64,000 bases of DNA from Ferdinandcohnia sp036965045 (GCF_036965045.1 NZ_JBALOV010000003.1:1-64000), one strand, 5' to 3'; shown: positions 8,601-17,376, counted from the stretch's first letter. Notes: a model not told the origin generated them from the sequence alone. Numbers and translations are program-made.

Positions 8601-10068
8601 TATAAAGCATATCGATTTCCGTAGTAAGCTTCGCTAAATCCTGGGTCAACTTCTTATCCTGCCTGGAAAGTTCTTTTTCCTTTTTCTTCAGGAATTTTTG
8701 ATACCCAACATACTGTTTGACAGCTTCTTGGAGTGATTGATAGGAGGATTCCCATTGCTGCAGTGCTTCCTGTTTGATTTCTTCCATTCGTTGATTCACT
8801 TGCTCTAAGCCACTGTTTTGTTCCAATTTCACAATCTGCTGTGACAGCGCCCGAATGCTCTGTTCGTTTTCACTCCACTCTTTTAATAAGAGTTGAAAAT
8901 TCAGTTGTTCCTTACGCTCCTGTTTTTCATTTACGGTTTCCTGAAGGGACGTGTGCTTCTCTTTTTCCGCAACCAGTTTCTTTTCCCAATCCATGACCTC
9001 ACGGTGTGCTTTGGCATACTCCAAATTTTCCTTTTGAAAACGCAGCTCATCTTGTCTTTCGTGCAGGTTCTCCATCTCTTTTTCTAATGTAAGCTGGGTT
9101 TCCTCTTCTAGTTGCTTTACATGCTCCAATGCACCCAGTAGCTGTCTGCCAATCTTGATACTTGCACTCGCCTTTTCTTTATGTTGAACACCAATGGCGA
9201 TATGCTCTTCAAATGGGACAATGTCTTCTAAAAACTCCTTATGGGCTTGTTCTCTTTTTAAAAGAACAGGCAGATCCTTGGCAATACTCGCCTGGCTCTT
9301 AAAAATCTCCACAAGATCATTTTTTTGATGCTCGGTACGATGCAGCACTTGGCTAACAGTCGGAATAATTCGCTTTTGAAACAGGGAATGATCGTCCTCC
9401 GCTCCCTCAAAGTATTTTCCAACCCCGCCTTCATCCTTATTAATATCCTTCATAATATCCCAATCCTTACGGTTAATTCCGTATGTATCGAGGATGCGAT
9501 AGTGCTTCTTTGTGTCCCGGTAGACGTCATAACCATTCCACATAAGATAATCCTTCAGGCTCTCCGTTTCGGCTACCTCATCATTCTCATAAAGTGGAAT
9601 ATGATTAAGAGCTGCTTCCTCTTTCCTGTCAAATTCCCTTGTATAAAACGTAATATCTGGCACTATCTTCGCTTCTTGTTCCAGTGTTTTATGTTCATTT
9701 CCACTTTCATCATTCATCGAGATTCGCTGTTCCGCCGAGAACATGCCACCTGTAATCAAATGTCGATGATCAGCACCGTCCAATTCCCATTGAATGACGA
9801 CATGGAAGGTATAAGGAATAAATTGCTCTTTATTATTAAAGAAAAATTGTTGATAATAACGATTGTTCTGCTTACCCCACGACGTTCCTGGCTTAAGGAT
9901 TTGAAAAATCGTTTGCAGGAATACACCTTTTCCGCCCCCGTTCATCATCGCAATCAACCCATTTGTTGAGGTTTCCTCATTATGAAAATGAAAGGTGGTA
10001 TCTTTATATTGCTTTTGCATGCCATCATATTTCAGGCCACTTATTCTAATCGAGTATATTTTCGGCAT
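5623..10068 (-). CDS. jetC: Wadjet JetC, SMC/MukB-like ATPase
   Basis: 1481 residues from the ATG at 10068 (GAGGAGG six bases upstream; an earlier ATG at 10074 is less likely). Motor of the Wadjet complex, which extrudes DNA loops and licenses cleavage of small circular DNA. N-terminal head: TNGLIAMMNGGGKGVFLQ, a P-loop reading GGGKG in place of GKS/GKT. Long coiled coils occupy about residues 290-650 and 760-1230, with a hinge-like segment between. C-terminal head: signature SDGSGGQKLSARM near residue 1380 and Walker B VPLVCDNPFGQAAS near 1410, with Asn where the catalytic Glu usually sits. It overlaps jetB by 23 bases, suggesting translational coupling. Confidence 0.88.
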   Translation of the reverse strand: MPKIYSIRISGLKYDGMQKQYKDTTFHFHNEETSTNGLIAMMNGGGKGVFLQTIFQILKPGTSWGKQNNRYYQQFFFNNKEQFIPYTFHVVIQWELDGADHRHLITGGMFSAEQRISMNDESGNEHKTLEQEAKIVPDITFYTREFDRKEEAALNHIPLYENDEVAETESLKDYLMWNGYDVYRDTKKHYRILDTYGINRKDWDIMKDINKDEGGVGKYFEGAEDDHSLFQKRIIPTVSQVLHRTEHQKNDLVEIFKSQASIAKDLPVLLKREQAHKEFLEDIVPFEEHIAIGVQHKEKASASIKIGRQLLGALEHVKQLEEETQLTLEKEMENLHERQDELRFQKENLEYAKAHREVMDWEKKLVAEKEKHTSLQETVNEKQERKEQLNFQLLLKEWSENEQSIRALSQQIVKLEQNSGLEQVNQRMEEIKQEALQQWESSYQSLQEAVKQYVGYQKFLKKKEKELSRQDKKLTQDLAKLTTEIDMLYTQMHHFESKEAELIQEFGDRLTYDFEGLLGHISKQIEDKKARLEDLVAKEKESIETQNRLATTHGTLVQAISSLEEKCEELKASKEEQAHKEEKLVDRLYGLIDEITTPFTHSLLSKYAIQIEGLLEENRKHAEQIKKELWETQIDHSLNDEPFWIPNKDVKELKEWIDEKTGIDVFYGTQYLQSLRKEEMESFALTYPLLPYGLVVSGQQWQKINTQVLSGRMFKSPVPIFLREEMNSENQPLSFVLINGTEQELLTDKNQFTDWKVQIAKQIDDKKDTLREMEKTEGSLRRHLQDIDRLLSGELSSDIEKLLQHEQNALQSKKINLQEIITQEAKEKELQLQLKDQLEKTTGKIEKLRKDVDVLTEFEKEKALDQENKRVKGEKEKQKEALEIEQQEVGDKQQQIAQLQTKWNQTYVEWKLTTEQTIKEITIFISEAVFPPDEKADESEEVPRLSPHLLEEIKGHIEELKQLQKSKEEQAQELLVIQATRDAEQKQQTKLEKKLNAANEEWKQAPVPDEPVSILENMMQTAQKDARAAEKAEREQGTAVTIAETSLQHAKEQRVKAGKKVAKYDKQPEGWEDLELEVKEIEIKDQTKVTNEEIKKVEKRQKDTETLIAGYEGDLLTLSVILKEEAAAFTEQDVEKIRTQGKNSILSWCEEHQVIQEEGQEKHAKIDQSLRNLKLTIEGKDWETRFKNEVLTTLDHMDTRQYAHIQSIVKNMKRFSQSGLEQLERDKERAEKAQSFWASRASMKVMSISEAIRSMIAKMKLKNERGTFPLVQLKDDILPKKADEIEPLLKQHFVAAINKITKKFDIIDDNNRALDQEIKELISDEQILFVSLRNRYPELLVYNMRTDNAFMYGKPQREHYSTWQTINQGSRTKSDGSGGQKLSARMVMMMMLLSVKSETDQSWVPLVCDNPFGQAASAHVLDPIFAVAQKLKFQFIVVTPPELVKTEISQRFEAYYKLDFIREKGKEIVSDTIVPAFRIYQ

Positions 10069-10792
10069 GCTCATCCTCCTCAGCTGTCACTAATTTCTTA
10101 AATAGTTCGTACCGATCGTAATCGTGATACAGGTATTCGATTCGTTCGAAAAGCTCATTCTTGGGAATCACTTTTGGTATGTCATCTCGGTCCAAAATGA
10201 CGATGAGCCCCTCTGTTTCTAATAAGCGCATACTACTTGCAATGAACCCGATTCTTGTACGGCGATTTCCCTTTTTCACCCCAAAACTTTCAGTGTCAAC
10301 CTCCATGTACTTCCATGTGGTCACCACTTCCTTCATATCAATTTGTTCTTCTTCTCCGAAGGTAGGCTTAGATTTTAGAAGGCTCTCCCAATTCATGATC
10401 AGATCATTTACTTGCCGCTCTAACGCATAGAAGCTAATCCCTTCACGTTTTGTACGAATTTTTGCAGCTTGGTTGCGGTCGATCGCTGCCAAAAACGCCA
10501 TAATCACTACACTCATCAAGTGAAAGTGTTTTTTCGTTTCGATTTGCTTATGCTTGTCCTTCATATGGGTGAAATTTGTTGCAAAGACTGAACCGGTTGG
10601 CTGGATGACCAAGTGGATTCGTTTTGGTGCTTCAATGATATAGGTACCAGACTCATCCGCTAATAAGAGAACGGTTTGTCTGACTTCTGGCTCAAAATAC
10701 GTTTGGAAGTGCTCACTGTTTTCATCAATCACCTTTTCTTTTAATAATGTAAAATAGACAGTGGACGCCTTTTTGACGATTTCTGTATTCAT
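10046..10792 (-). CDS. jetB: Wadjet JetB, MukE-like subunit
   Basis: 248 residues. The ATG at 10792 directly follows the stop codon of jetA (TAA-ATG), and GAGGAGGGG lies within the last jetA codons, so the two are translationally coupled. The protein is mostly alpha/beta with a C-terminal winged-helix-like part (GFIASSMRLLETEGLIVIL and IPKNELFERIEYLYHDYDRYE). In Wadjet, JetB is the KITE/MukE-like partner that binds the kleisin JetA and the JetC heads. Identification rests mainly on its place between the JetA- and JetC-like genes and on its size; sequence similarity to MukE itself is not visible by eye. Confidence 0.8.
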   Translation of the reverse strand: MNTEIVKKASTVYFTLLKEKVIDENSEHFQTYFEPEVRQTVLLLADESGTYIIEAPKRIHLVIQPTGSVFATNFTHMKDKHKQIETKKHFHLMSVVIMAFLAAIDRNQAAKIRTKREGISFYALERQVNDLIMNWESLLKSKPTFGEEEQIDMKEVVTTWKYMEVDTESFGVKKGNRRTRIGFIASSMRLLETEGLIVILDRDDIPKVIPKNELFERIEYLYHDYDRYELFKKLVTAEEDEHAENILD

Positions 10793-12313
10793 TTACTTCC
10801 CCTCCTCTACACAGATTTTAAATGGGGTTATTTTCATTCGATACCATTGGAGAGGCTCCGCACGATGATCAAACTTTGTATAAATCTTCAAACCTTCAAA
10901 CACTTGGAATTGAGGATACTCCTGCATCAATTTATAAAGAAGAATTTCCCGCTCATCACTTAATGTTTCTTCCTTTCGATATAGCACTTGAACCCTTAAT
11001 GGCTTTTTGTCAAACATCATCCATAAATCAATTGTTTCTGATTCTTCAAACCACAAATCCTGTATTTCAAGCGGCAAGTCCTTTAAATCGGTTAACGAAA
11101 ACTCGCCATACGTTTGTAAGTATTGGAACACATAACTCCATGCCGAAATAACCGAATCCCAGTCCGTTACCCGCTTCGGAGTCACATTTTCTTCTTCCTC
11201 ATCTTCAATGACATCATCACTAGATTCAAGTCCATCAAATTCTTGTTCTCCCCATATCCAATCAAGGGGCAAAATAAATTCATTTTTCGGTGAAAACAAT
11301 GGCGATAATATTTGTTCAACGGTTGTAAAAGAAGTAACGCCTTCTTTCATGATCCAATCTTCATAGAAATGCTCGCGAAAGGAAACCAGACTATTTTCCC
11401 AAAACAAGGATGGGTTTTCGACCTTTAGTTTCATCTCATAGGAAATATTTTGGATCACAAGCTTGGCAAACCGATCATGCAACTGCCTTGTATGACCAAT
11501 TTTTTCTTGGAGAAGAATCAATTCCTTTTGGATAAAATCATCTTCATCATTCGTTCGTTTCGATTTTTCAATCATGCTCGTGATCGTGCGAAAGTGATTT
11601 TTTTCTTCTTCAAACTGCTGTTCAATCTCAACGCGATTGTCAGCCCTTTGCCATTCCTCTTCAATCAATAAAATTTTGGGATTGTTGATCATTTCTTTTT
11701 GAAATGAGAATTCATTTGCCATTAAGCGGTTAACTCGTGAAATGAGGTGATCGAGGTTTCGGGTTGCTTTCCTGAAATTTCCGTTTTTAATTAACTGCAT
11801 ACTATAGAGCTGTTCAATTGTGATTGAAAAATCTTCAGCCATTTCCCTGCTCATAAATATCATTTCCTGAGCAACATCGGTTAGTTTATAAACTACCTGG
11901 CCGCCCATTTCCAAATTCGTATATAATTCATCCATCGTGACATAACGAAAGACTTGAGTCTCCCATGATTGCTTCATTTCATCGTAATAGAGGGCTTCAA
12001 ATGGTTGACTAAACTCTTCTTTCCCTTGGTACAACAGTCCGCTTGTAATTCGTTCGATTTGCTTCTCGTCTGCTAATAGTTTCATTTGTTTGATCGAATC
12101 TTCCACCATATACTTAATATCTGATTTACGTCTCTGATCATCATCGTTTAATTCACGGTAAAAGATGGTGAGTAAGACATGCATGAGAATCGTTTGGATA
12201 TGAGGCTTTAACTCGCCAACGTCCATTCCCCTTCCGAGCTCAAACAGTGGATTTAACCGTTGCATGCGCTGGGCAAATCCTTCCCATGATTCGTTCACAT
12301 CCATCTCCTCCAT
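10793..12313 (-). CDS. jetA: Wadjet JetA, kleisin/MukF-like subunit
   Basis: About 506 residues. A largely helical protein that should bridge the two JetC heads as the kleisin. The N-terminal half is helical with a predicted coiled segment around residues 200-280 (EIEQQFEEEKNHFRTI). An acidic linker (SSDDVIEDEEEENV, near residue 375) precedes a C-terminal winged-helix-like region. The ATG at 12313 overlaps the end of jetD by 19 bases. GGAGGAG lies inside the annotated start, so the true start may be a few codons later (GTG at 12301). The call comes from size, fold character and operon context. Confidence 0.8.
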   Translation of the reverse strand: MEEMDVNESWEGFAQRMQRLNPLFELGRGMDVGELKPHIQTILMHVLLTIFYRELNDDDQRRKSDIKYMVEDSIKQMKLLADEKQIERITSGLLYQGKEEFSQPFEALYYDEMKQSWETQVFRYVTMDELYTNLEMGGQVVYKLTDVAQEMIFMSREMAEDFSITIEQLYSMQLIKNGNFRKATRNLDHLISRVNRLMANEFSFQKEMINNPKILLIEEEWQRADNRVEIEQQFEEEKNHFRTITSMIEKSKRTNDEDDFIQKELILLQEKIGHTRQLHDRFAKLVIQNISYEMKLKVENPSLFWENSLVSFREHFYEDWIMKEGVTSFTTVEQILSPLFSPKNEFILPLDWIWGEQEFDGLESSDDVIEDEEEENVTPKRVTDWDSVISAWSYVFQYLQTYGEFSLTDLKDLPLEIQDLWFEESETIDLWMMFDKKPLRVQVLYRKEETLSDEREILLYKLMQEYPQFQVFEGLKIYTKFDHRAEPLQWYRMKITPFKICVEEGK

Positions 12314-13368
12314 GTTTCAATTGTTAAGACTTCTTGTGGAATTCGCATATTTTCTTGCCACAATTGCATCAGTATCTCTTGCTCTTCCTTCGTAAACCAC
12401 TGAAAAAAGGAATCACGGTAGGTGATATTTTGTGCTTGTCCACGTTTTTGCGTATTTTTTTGATCAACACATTCCAGCATTTTGCGATAAATCTTTAAAG
12501 CCGGCTGAATGCTGCAATCCGGATATTTCTCAATTAATCTGACCATAATTCCGTATCCCGAAGCATCTAAATCTCCTGCGTAATAGAATAGATAGTTTTT
12601 AACGGGAAACATTCGGAAGAAAAACGAAAAGCTCCGCTCAATTTTTGTGCCTTCCCCATAGATAATCAACTCAGGTTCATAATCCAATTTATTGGCTTCC
12701 AACAACTGTATAGAGGTATGAAAGAATGATAGATTTTCGACAATCAAAATTCTCTGGATCTCGTTCATTTCTACCCCTTGTTTCATCCAGAACACAAATG
12801 GTTCCCCGTAGCGCACCATTTTCAGCTGTTCTTCTGCGACTCCTATTCTAGCTAAAAATCCAGTCCCTTCTGGAAAGCTATCACTATCTAGCAAGAATTT
12901 TTCATGGCCAAAGAGTTCAAGGCTTCTCTCTTCAACTGAAACGATTTCCCGTTCCTGACTGGATTGGAGAAAATGATGTAGCTTTTCAATTCGTGCCCAT
13001 TCCTCTTTTGTCTGCCATTCAGGATGTCGTTCATAAAAGGAAAAATCAAAGGTATCACTTATTTTCATCATTTCAAGACGATCCCATTGCTCCTCCTGAA
13101 CCTTACTATTTACCCAAAAAAAGAGGGGAAGTGCCGGTGACCTTCCGTTGAATTGTTTATTTAGAATGGGAGTCATCTGTCCCTCGTCTTGGAGGATTTG
13201 AATGGCAGCATAAAACAGGGAATATCCGTCCATTTCAAAGTAATCGTCCATGATCCTGCGCAACTGATGCTCTAACTCATTTATATTAATCTTCTTTTTT
13301 TGTTTTGGGTGGGCGATATCTGAAATAAATCCTCTCACCCTTGTTTCAATTACATCGATTGTACTCAC
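12295..13368 (-). CDS. jetD: Wadjet JetD, Toprim nuclease subunit
   Basis: 357 residues, GTG start. The C-terminal half carries a Toprim fold related to topoisomerase VI/Spo11: ELIIYGEGTKIERSF supplies the conserved Glu, and FYYAGDLDASGYGIM supplies the GDxDxxG metal-binding Asp pair near residue 265. The N-terminal part (DUF3322-like) includes a helical arm region. JetD is the nuclease that cuts plasmid DNA after JetABC extrusion stalls. It is the first gene of the operon here, whereas the well-studied type I Wadjet of Bacillus cereus is ordered A-B-C-D. It is followed, with overlap, by jetA. Confidence 0.86.
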   Translation of the reverse strand: MSTIDVIETRVRGFISDIAHPKQKKKININELEHQLRRIMDDYFEMDGYSLFYAAIQILQDEGQMTPILNKQFNGRSPALPLFFWVNSKVQEEQWDRLEMMKISDTFDFSFYERHPEWQTKEEWARIEKLHHFLQSSQEREIVSVEERSLELFGHEKFLLDSDSFPEGTGFLARIGVAEEQLKMVRYGEPFVFWMKQGVEMNEIQRILIVENLSFFHTSIQLLEANKLDYEPELIIYGEGTKIERSFSFFFRMFPVKNYLFYYAGDLDASGYGIMVRLIEKYPDCSIQPALKIYRKMLECVDQKNTQKRGQAQNITYRDSFFQWFTKEEQEILMQLWQENMRIPQEVLTIETWRRWM

Positions 13369-13383
13369 CTACTTACATTTTCA

Positions 13384-13427
13384 TGGATTCATAGGAATCC
13401 ACGCCGTTTTCTACTCTTATAATTATA
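13384..13427 (-). promoter_or_regulatory. Candidate jet promoter -10 box and leader inverted repeat
   Basis: On the minus strand a TATAAT hexamer lies at 13427-13422, about 55 bases before the jetD GTG. Between it and the start is the perfect dyad TGGATTC-atag-GAATCCA (13384-13401), which could be an operator or leader hairpin. No convincing -35 box was found. Confidence 0.4.
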
Positions 13428-13475
13428 AACCAGTCGGGTGCATAGCGGTAAATGAAATCTTTCTTACAAGTAAAA

Positions 13476-13528
13476 AGGTGCCTTACCAAATTACGGTAAT
13501 ATGCTACCGCATTGGGGCTCAGGCACCT
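13476..13528 (-). terminator. Terminator of the carbohydrate operon; dispersed hairpin family
   Basis: AGGTGCC pairs with GGCACCT, and the inner arms (TTACCAAAT against ATTGGGGCTC) pair imperfectly. The minus strand continues into TTTTTA. It lies 24 bases after the last gene of the sugar operon. The inner TACGGTAAT/ACCGCA core matches the sister copies at 5559 and 58894. Confidence 0.75.
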
Positions 13529-13551
13529 GTTGAAGAACTTCCTTATTTAAT

Positions 13552-14520
13552 TTACACCCACCACATATTGCCGGGTACTTCTTCTAATAAGACGGACTTT
13601 AAGTTTCGAACAGCACGGGTAAATCCTTCTTCAATCGACATGATTGGGTCCTCGTGCTCAATGCTTACTACGTAGTCGTAGCCATAGGTCCGTAGCGCAC
13701 TCATCATGTCTGACCATTCTTGCAGACCATGACCACAGCCCACGGAACGGAATGACCATGCTCTCGTCTGAACTTCGCCATATGGCTGCATATCTGTGAG
13801 CCCATACATATTGACGTTGTCTTGGTCAATATATGTATCCTTCGCATGGAAATGGTGGATTGCATTTGCCTTGCCTAGGATTTTGATCGCCGCTACAGGA
13901 TCAATTCCTTGCCACCAAAGATGACTTGGGTCCAGGTTCGCGCCAATCGCATCACAGGTTTCCTCGCGTAATTTAAGGAGCGTATATGGCGTGTGAACTA
14001 AAAACCCACCATGAAGCTCTAGCCCAATCTTCACGTTATGGTCTTTTGCAAATTGCCCCCATTCCTTCCAATAAGGAATTAATTTTTCCTCCCATTGCCA
14101 TTTTAAAATATCAGCAAATTCATTTGGCCATGGAGCAACCGGCCAGTTTGGGAATTTCGCCCCTTCATGGTCTCCAGCCGTGCCTGAAAAACAGTTCACA
14201 ACAGGAACATCTAGTAAGCTTGCAAGCTTAATTGTTTTAACTAGAGCCTGATGAGATTTTTCGGCAAATGCTTGATCAGGTGAAATCGGGTTTCCATGGC
14301 AGCTGAATGCACTGATTTGGAGTCCGCGTGATGTTACTTTTTCTAAATATTCGTTTCGTTTTTCTTCACTTTCTAACAAGGCATCAAGATCACAATGGGC
14401 ATTGCCTGGATATCCACCCGTCCCAATTTCGACTGCGTGCAATCCTGAGGCTGCTACATAATCAAGCATGTCTTCAAAGCTCTTTTCTGAAAATAAAACG
14501 GTAAATACTCCTAGTTTCAT
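13552..14520 (-). CDS. Sugar phosphate isomerase/epimerase-family TIM-barrel protein
   Basis: 322 residues of the AP-endonuclease-2/xylose-isomerase-like TIM-barrel family. It opens MKLGVFTVLFSEKSFED. Metal-ligand positions can be seen in VEIGTGG, IGLELHGG, GANLDPSHLWWQG, HHFHAKDT and VSIEHEDP. Good GGAGGG site before the ATG at 14520. It is the last gene of a ten-gene operon with ThuA-like and Gfo/Idh/MocA proteins. Related TIM-barrel proteins act on keto-sugars or inositols as isomerases, epimerases or eliminases, so a role on the 3-keto product of the neighbouring oxidoreductases is plausible. The reaction itself is inferred. Confidence 0.82.
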   Translation of the reverse strand: MKLGVFTVLFSEKSFEDMLDYVAASGLHAVEIGTGGYPGNAHCDLDALLESEEKRNEYLEKVTSRGLQISAFSCHGNPISPDQAFAEKSHQALVKTIKLASLLDVPVVNCFSGTAGDHEGAKFPNWPVAPWPNEFADILKWQWEEKLIPYWKEWGQFAKDHNVKIGLELHGGFLVHTPYTLLKLREETCDAIGANLDPSHLWWQGIDPVAAIKILGKANAIHHFHAKDTYIDQDNVNMYGLTDMQPYGEVQTRAWSFRSVGCGHGLQEWSDMMSALRTYGYDYVVSIEHEDPIMSIEEGFTRAVRNLKSVLLEEVPGNMWWV

Positions 14521-14537
14521 TTCTCGTTTCCCTCCTG

Positions 14538-15572
14538 CTATAATGAAATGCTTTTTCCTGTTTCACTGCTTTTATAGATGGCATCGATGATTTTAGATAC
14601 TTGCAAAGCTTGCTCTGGTTTTACGATGAGTTCATCTAACCCTAAACAGCTATCAACAAAATTTCTCGCTTGTGGAAGATCTGCAGATTCTTCACCAGGA
14701 ACCCAGTTCGCAACCGTGTTTAAGAGCATGCCGTGCTTTGCTTGATTGAGTTGAAGTGGAAATAGATCAATTCCACCCTCAACCCCTGAAATGCTAACGC
14801 CTTCTTCATCCTTCGGAATATTGGCTGACCATGACGTTTCAAAAAGCATGGATGCACCGTTTTGAAATTTAATATAAGCCGTCACATGATCATCCACATT
14901 GAAGGTATTCGGGTCAAAGCTTCCCCACTGATTGACTTGGTTCGGAATTTTACTTAAGCGGTTATAGGCTGTACCGATGACCTCTACAGGCTCTGGATTT
15001 CCGAGTAACCATAACGACAGGTCTATGAAATGGCAGCCCCAATCAATCAGGGTTCCTCCACCTTGAAGGTCCTTGTTGGTAAAGACACCCCATCCTGGAA
15101 CCTTACGTCTTCTTAATGCCTTTACCCTGGCGACGATGGGTTCACCAATTTCATTTTCTGCTACTAATTTCTTTGCAGCCTGCGAGTCTTTAAGAAAACG
15201 ATAGTGATAGGCAATCGCCAACACTTTTCCTGAACGATGACTAGCCTCAACCATCATCTCACATTCTTCTGTTGACATCGCCATTGGTTTTTCGCATAAC
15301 ACATGAACGCCTGCATCCAGTGCAGCGATTGAAATCTCTGCGTGAAACTTATTCGGGGTACAAACAACAACCGCATCCACTTCAGCAAACATTTCCTGAT
15401 ATTGTGTAAAAACCGATGAAATCTGGTATTTTTCTGCAACCCTCTTTGCTGTCTCTTCATTCACATCACAGATGGCTGTAATGGTGACATCCGTTAATTG
15501 TTGGAAGGCCGGGATATGGCGTCCTTGTGCAATTCCACCCGCTCCTATGATTCCGATTCGAAGTTTACTCAT
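14538..15572 (-). CDS. Gfo/Idh/MocA-family oxidoreductase (second of pair)
   Basis: 344 residues. I place the start at the ATG at 15572 (MSKLRIGIIGAGGIAQG), which has GAGGTG upstream, and not at the TTG at 15584. The N-terminal Rossmann fold has GAGGIAQGRH as its dinucleotide loop; CEKPMA near residue 95 carries the family's catalytic Lys; the C-terminal alpha/beta substrate domain follows, with DWGCHFIDLSLWLLG. It probably oxidises or reduces a hydroxyl of a sugar or cyclitol with NAD(P). It lies 8 bases after a paralogue of similar length, so the pair may act on the same path or form a heteromer. Confidence 0.88.
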   Translation of the reverse strand: MSKLRIGIIGAGGIAQGRHIPAFQQLTDVTITAICDVNEETAKRVAEKYQISSVFTQYQEMFAEVDAVVVCTPNKFHAEISIAALDAGVHVLCEKPMAMSTEECEMMVEASHRSGKVLAIAYHYRFLKDSQAAKKLVAENEIGEPIVARVKALRRRKVPGWGVFTNKDLQGGGTLIDWGCHFIDLSLWLLGNPEPVEVIGTAYNRLSKIPNQVNQWGSFDPNTFNVDDHVTAYIKFQNGASMLFETSWSANIPKDEEGVSISGVEGGIDLFPLQLNQAKHGMLLNTVANWVPGEESADLPQARNFVDSCLGLDELIVKPEQALQVSKIIDAIYKSSETGKSISL

Positions 15573-15580
15573 TTTACACC

Positions 15581-16609
15581 TCAATTGATCGAGATTATCT
15601 TGTTCGTCTCTTTAGATTCAATGGCCGCTAAGATCACCTGTAATGATTTCATGCCTTCTTCCCCTGGTACAGCTGGATTCGTATCGGTAACGATGGATTG
15701 GACAAAATGAGAAATAACGTGAGAATTTGATTGCCCGCCGTCTTCATTTGTTTGAATGCCACCTAATTCATATTTCACAACCTCACCATTTTTATATTGA
15801 ATAATGAGGTTATTAACCGGATCATCCTCCAGACGTAAAATCGCCTTTTCCCCATAAATAATCGTTGAGTTATCCTCTTTGGACACATAGGACCAGCTCG
15901 CTGCTAGAGTTCCGACAATGCCAGATTCTGTTCGTAAAATACAGACCGCTGTATCATCTACATCTGCGTATTCCTTGGCACTTGTTTCAATAAACGCCCC
16001 CACCTGTACAAACTCTTCCCCTAACAAAAATCGCATCAGGTCTGTTTTATGGACACCAAGATCTCCCATTGCACCAATAAAGGCCTCGTTCTTCTTGAAA
16101 AACCAGCTTTCCTTTCCGTCGACACTCCACCCTTCCGGACCACCATGTCCAAATGCAGTGCGAAAGCTATAAATTTTTCCTAGGACACCATCTTCAATTA
16201 GTTGTCTTGCCTTTTGATGAGAAGCAACAAATCGCTGGTTATGACCAATCATCAGCTTCTTATTCGATTTTTGCGCTGCTTCAATCATATTCATCGCTTC
16301 TTCTTTAGACGTCGCCATTGGCTTCTCACATAACACATGTTTACCTGCTTCCAATGCGGCAATCGAAATCGGCGCATGCAAATAGTTTGGTGTACAAACA
16401 CTTACAGCTTCCACCTCAGGATCGGCAAGCAGTTCTTCATAGTTTGTATAGGCCATGACACCATATTGACTCGCGACCTGATGGACACGGTCCTCGACAA
16501 TATCACATACAGCTACAATCTCAACATGTTTGTTCATCGCATATTCAGGCAGGTGACGGTGTTGGGCAATACTCCCGCAGCCAATCACGGCAATTTTTAC
16601 TTTACTCAT
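15581..16609 (-). CDS. Gfo/Idh/MocA-family oxidoreductase (first of pair)
   Basis: 342 residues. Nucleotide-binding loop VIGCGSIAQHRH at the N-terminus, CEKPMA near residue 95, and the substrate domain with GAMGDLGVHKTDLMRFLLG. GGGGAGG lies upstream of the ATG. It shares the domain plan of its downstream neighbour, but the two differ widely, so the duplication is old. Location beside a ThuA-like gene recalls ThuAB of rhizobia, where ThuB is an oxidoreductase of this superfamily that makes 3-keto-disaccharides. That parallel is a guide to function and not proof. Confidence 0.88.
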   Translation of the reverse strand: MSKVKIAVIGCGSIAQHRHLPEYAMNKHVEIVAVCDIVEDRVHQVASQYGVMAYTNYEELLADPEVEAVSVCTPNYLHAPISIAALEAGKHVLCEKPMATSKEEAMNMIEAAQKSNKKLMIGHNQRFVASHQKARQLIEDGVLGKIYSFRTAFGHGGPEGWSVDGKESWFFKKNEAFIGAMGDLGVHKTDLMRFLLGEEFVQVGAFIETSAKEYADVDDTAVCILRTESGIVGTLAASWSYVSKEDNSTIIYGEKAILRLEDDPVNNLIIQYKNGEVVKYELGGIQTNEDGGQSNSHVISHFVQSIVTDTNPAVPGEEGMKSLQVILAAIESKETNKIISIN

Positions 16610-16630
16610 CGGTATTTCCTCCCCTATGTA

Positions 16631-17356
16631 TTATTTCATTGCTTTGATTTCTTCAAGTGGTTTCGCATTCCCATATACAGGTTTTGGCAGCTTCGTAGGC
16701 TTTGCCCATTTAACAGCATTGCGAATCACGCGTTGAATGTCCTTGTGATGGTAGGTCGGGTATGTTTCATGTCCTGGACGGAAATAAAAGATTTTCCCTT
16801 TCCCTCTCTGATAGGTACAACCACTTCTAAATACCTCTCCACCTTCAAACCAACTTACCATGACCAGCTGGTCAGGTGCGGGAATATCAAAATGTTCTCC
16901 ATACATTTCTTCATTTTCAAGCTCGATATATTCACCGAGCCCTTCCACAATCGGATGACTTGGGTCGACAATCCAAATTCGTTCTTTTTCACCGGCTTCT
17001 CGCCACTTTAAATCACAAGACGTTCCCATCAACACTTTAAATATTTTTGAGAAGTGAGCTGAATGAAGGACAATCAGCCCCATTCCATTAAGAACGCGTT
17101 GCCTCACCTTTCCAACAACCGCATCACTTACCTCATTGTGAGCCTGATGTCCCCACCATACTAATACATCTGTCTGTTCGAGAACCTCATCTGTTAAGCC
17201 ATGTTCAGGCTCATCAAGGGTTGCTGTTCGAACCTGGAAGTTCTCCTCCTTTAAAAAGCCTGCAATCGTCCCATGAATACCTTCTGGGTAAACCTCTTGT
17301 ACAGGCCGATCCTTTTGCTCATGGCGGCCTTCGTTCCAAACTGTTACGTGTAGCAT
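16631..17356 (-). CDS. ThuA-domain protein
   Basis: 241 residues from the ATG at 17356, chosen because GAGGAGG sits eight bases upstream; an alternative ATG at 17380 overlaps the response-regulator stop codon. The fold is class I glutamine amidotransferase-like: LHVTVWNEGRHEQ at the N-terminus, VLVWWGHQAHNEV, then MGLIVLHSAHFSK, which has Ser where amidotransferases have the catalytic Cys, and FYFRPGHETYPTYHH near the C-terminus. ThuA-like proteins accompany disaccharide or cyclitol oxidation genes. No signal peptide, so it acts in the cytosol. Confidence 0.85.
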   Translation of the reverse strand: MLHVTVWNEGRHEQKDRPVQEVYPEGIHGTIAGFLKEENFQVRTATLDEPEHGLTDEVLEQTDVLVWWGHQAHNEVSDAVVGKVRQRVLNGMGLIVLHSAHFSKIFKVLMGTSCDLKWREAGEKERIWIVDPSHPIVEGLGEYIELENEEMYGEHFDIPAPDQLVMVSWFEGGEVFRSGCTYQRGKGKIFYFRPGHETYPTYHHKDIQRVIRNAVKWAKPTKLPKPVYGNAKPLEEIKAMK

Positions 17357-17376
17357 TGCTTCGTCCTCCTCATTGT

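Noticed and set aside
9325..9969. 214-codon + strand frame inside jetC
   Set aside because: It is a shadow of the jetC reading frame; it lacks a start signal and its translation has no domain character.
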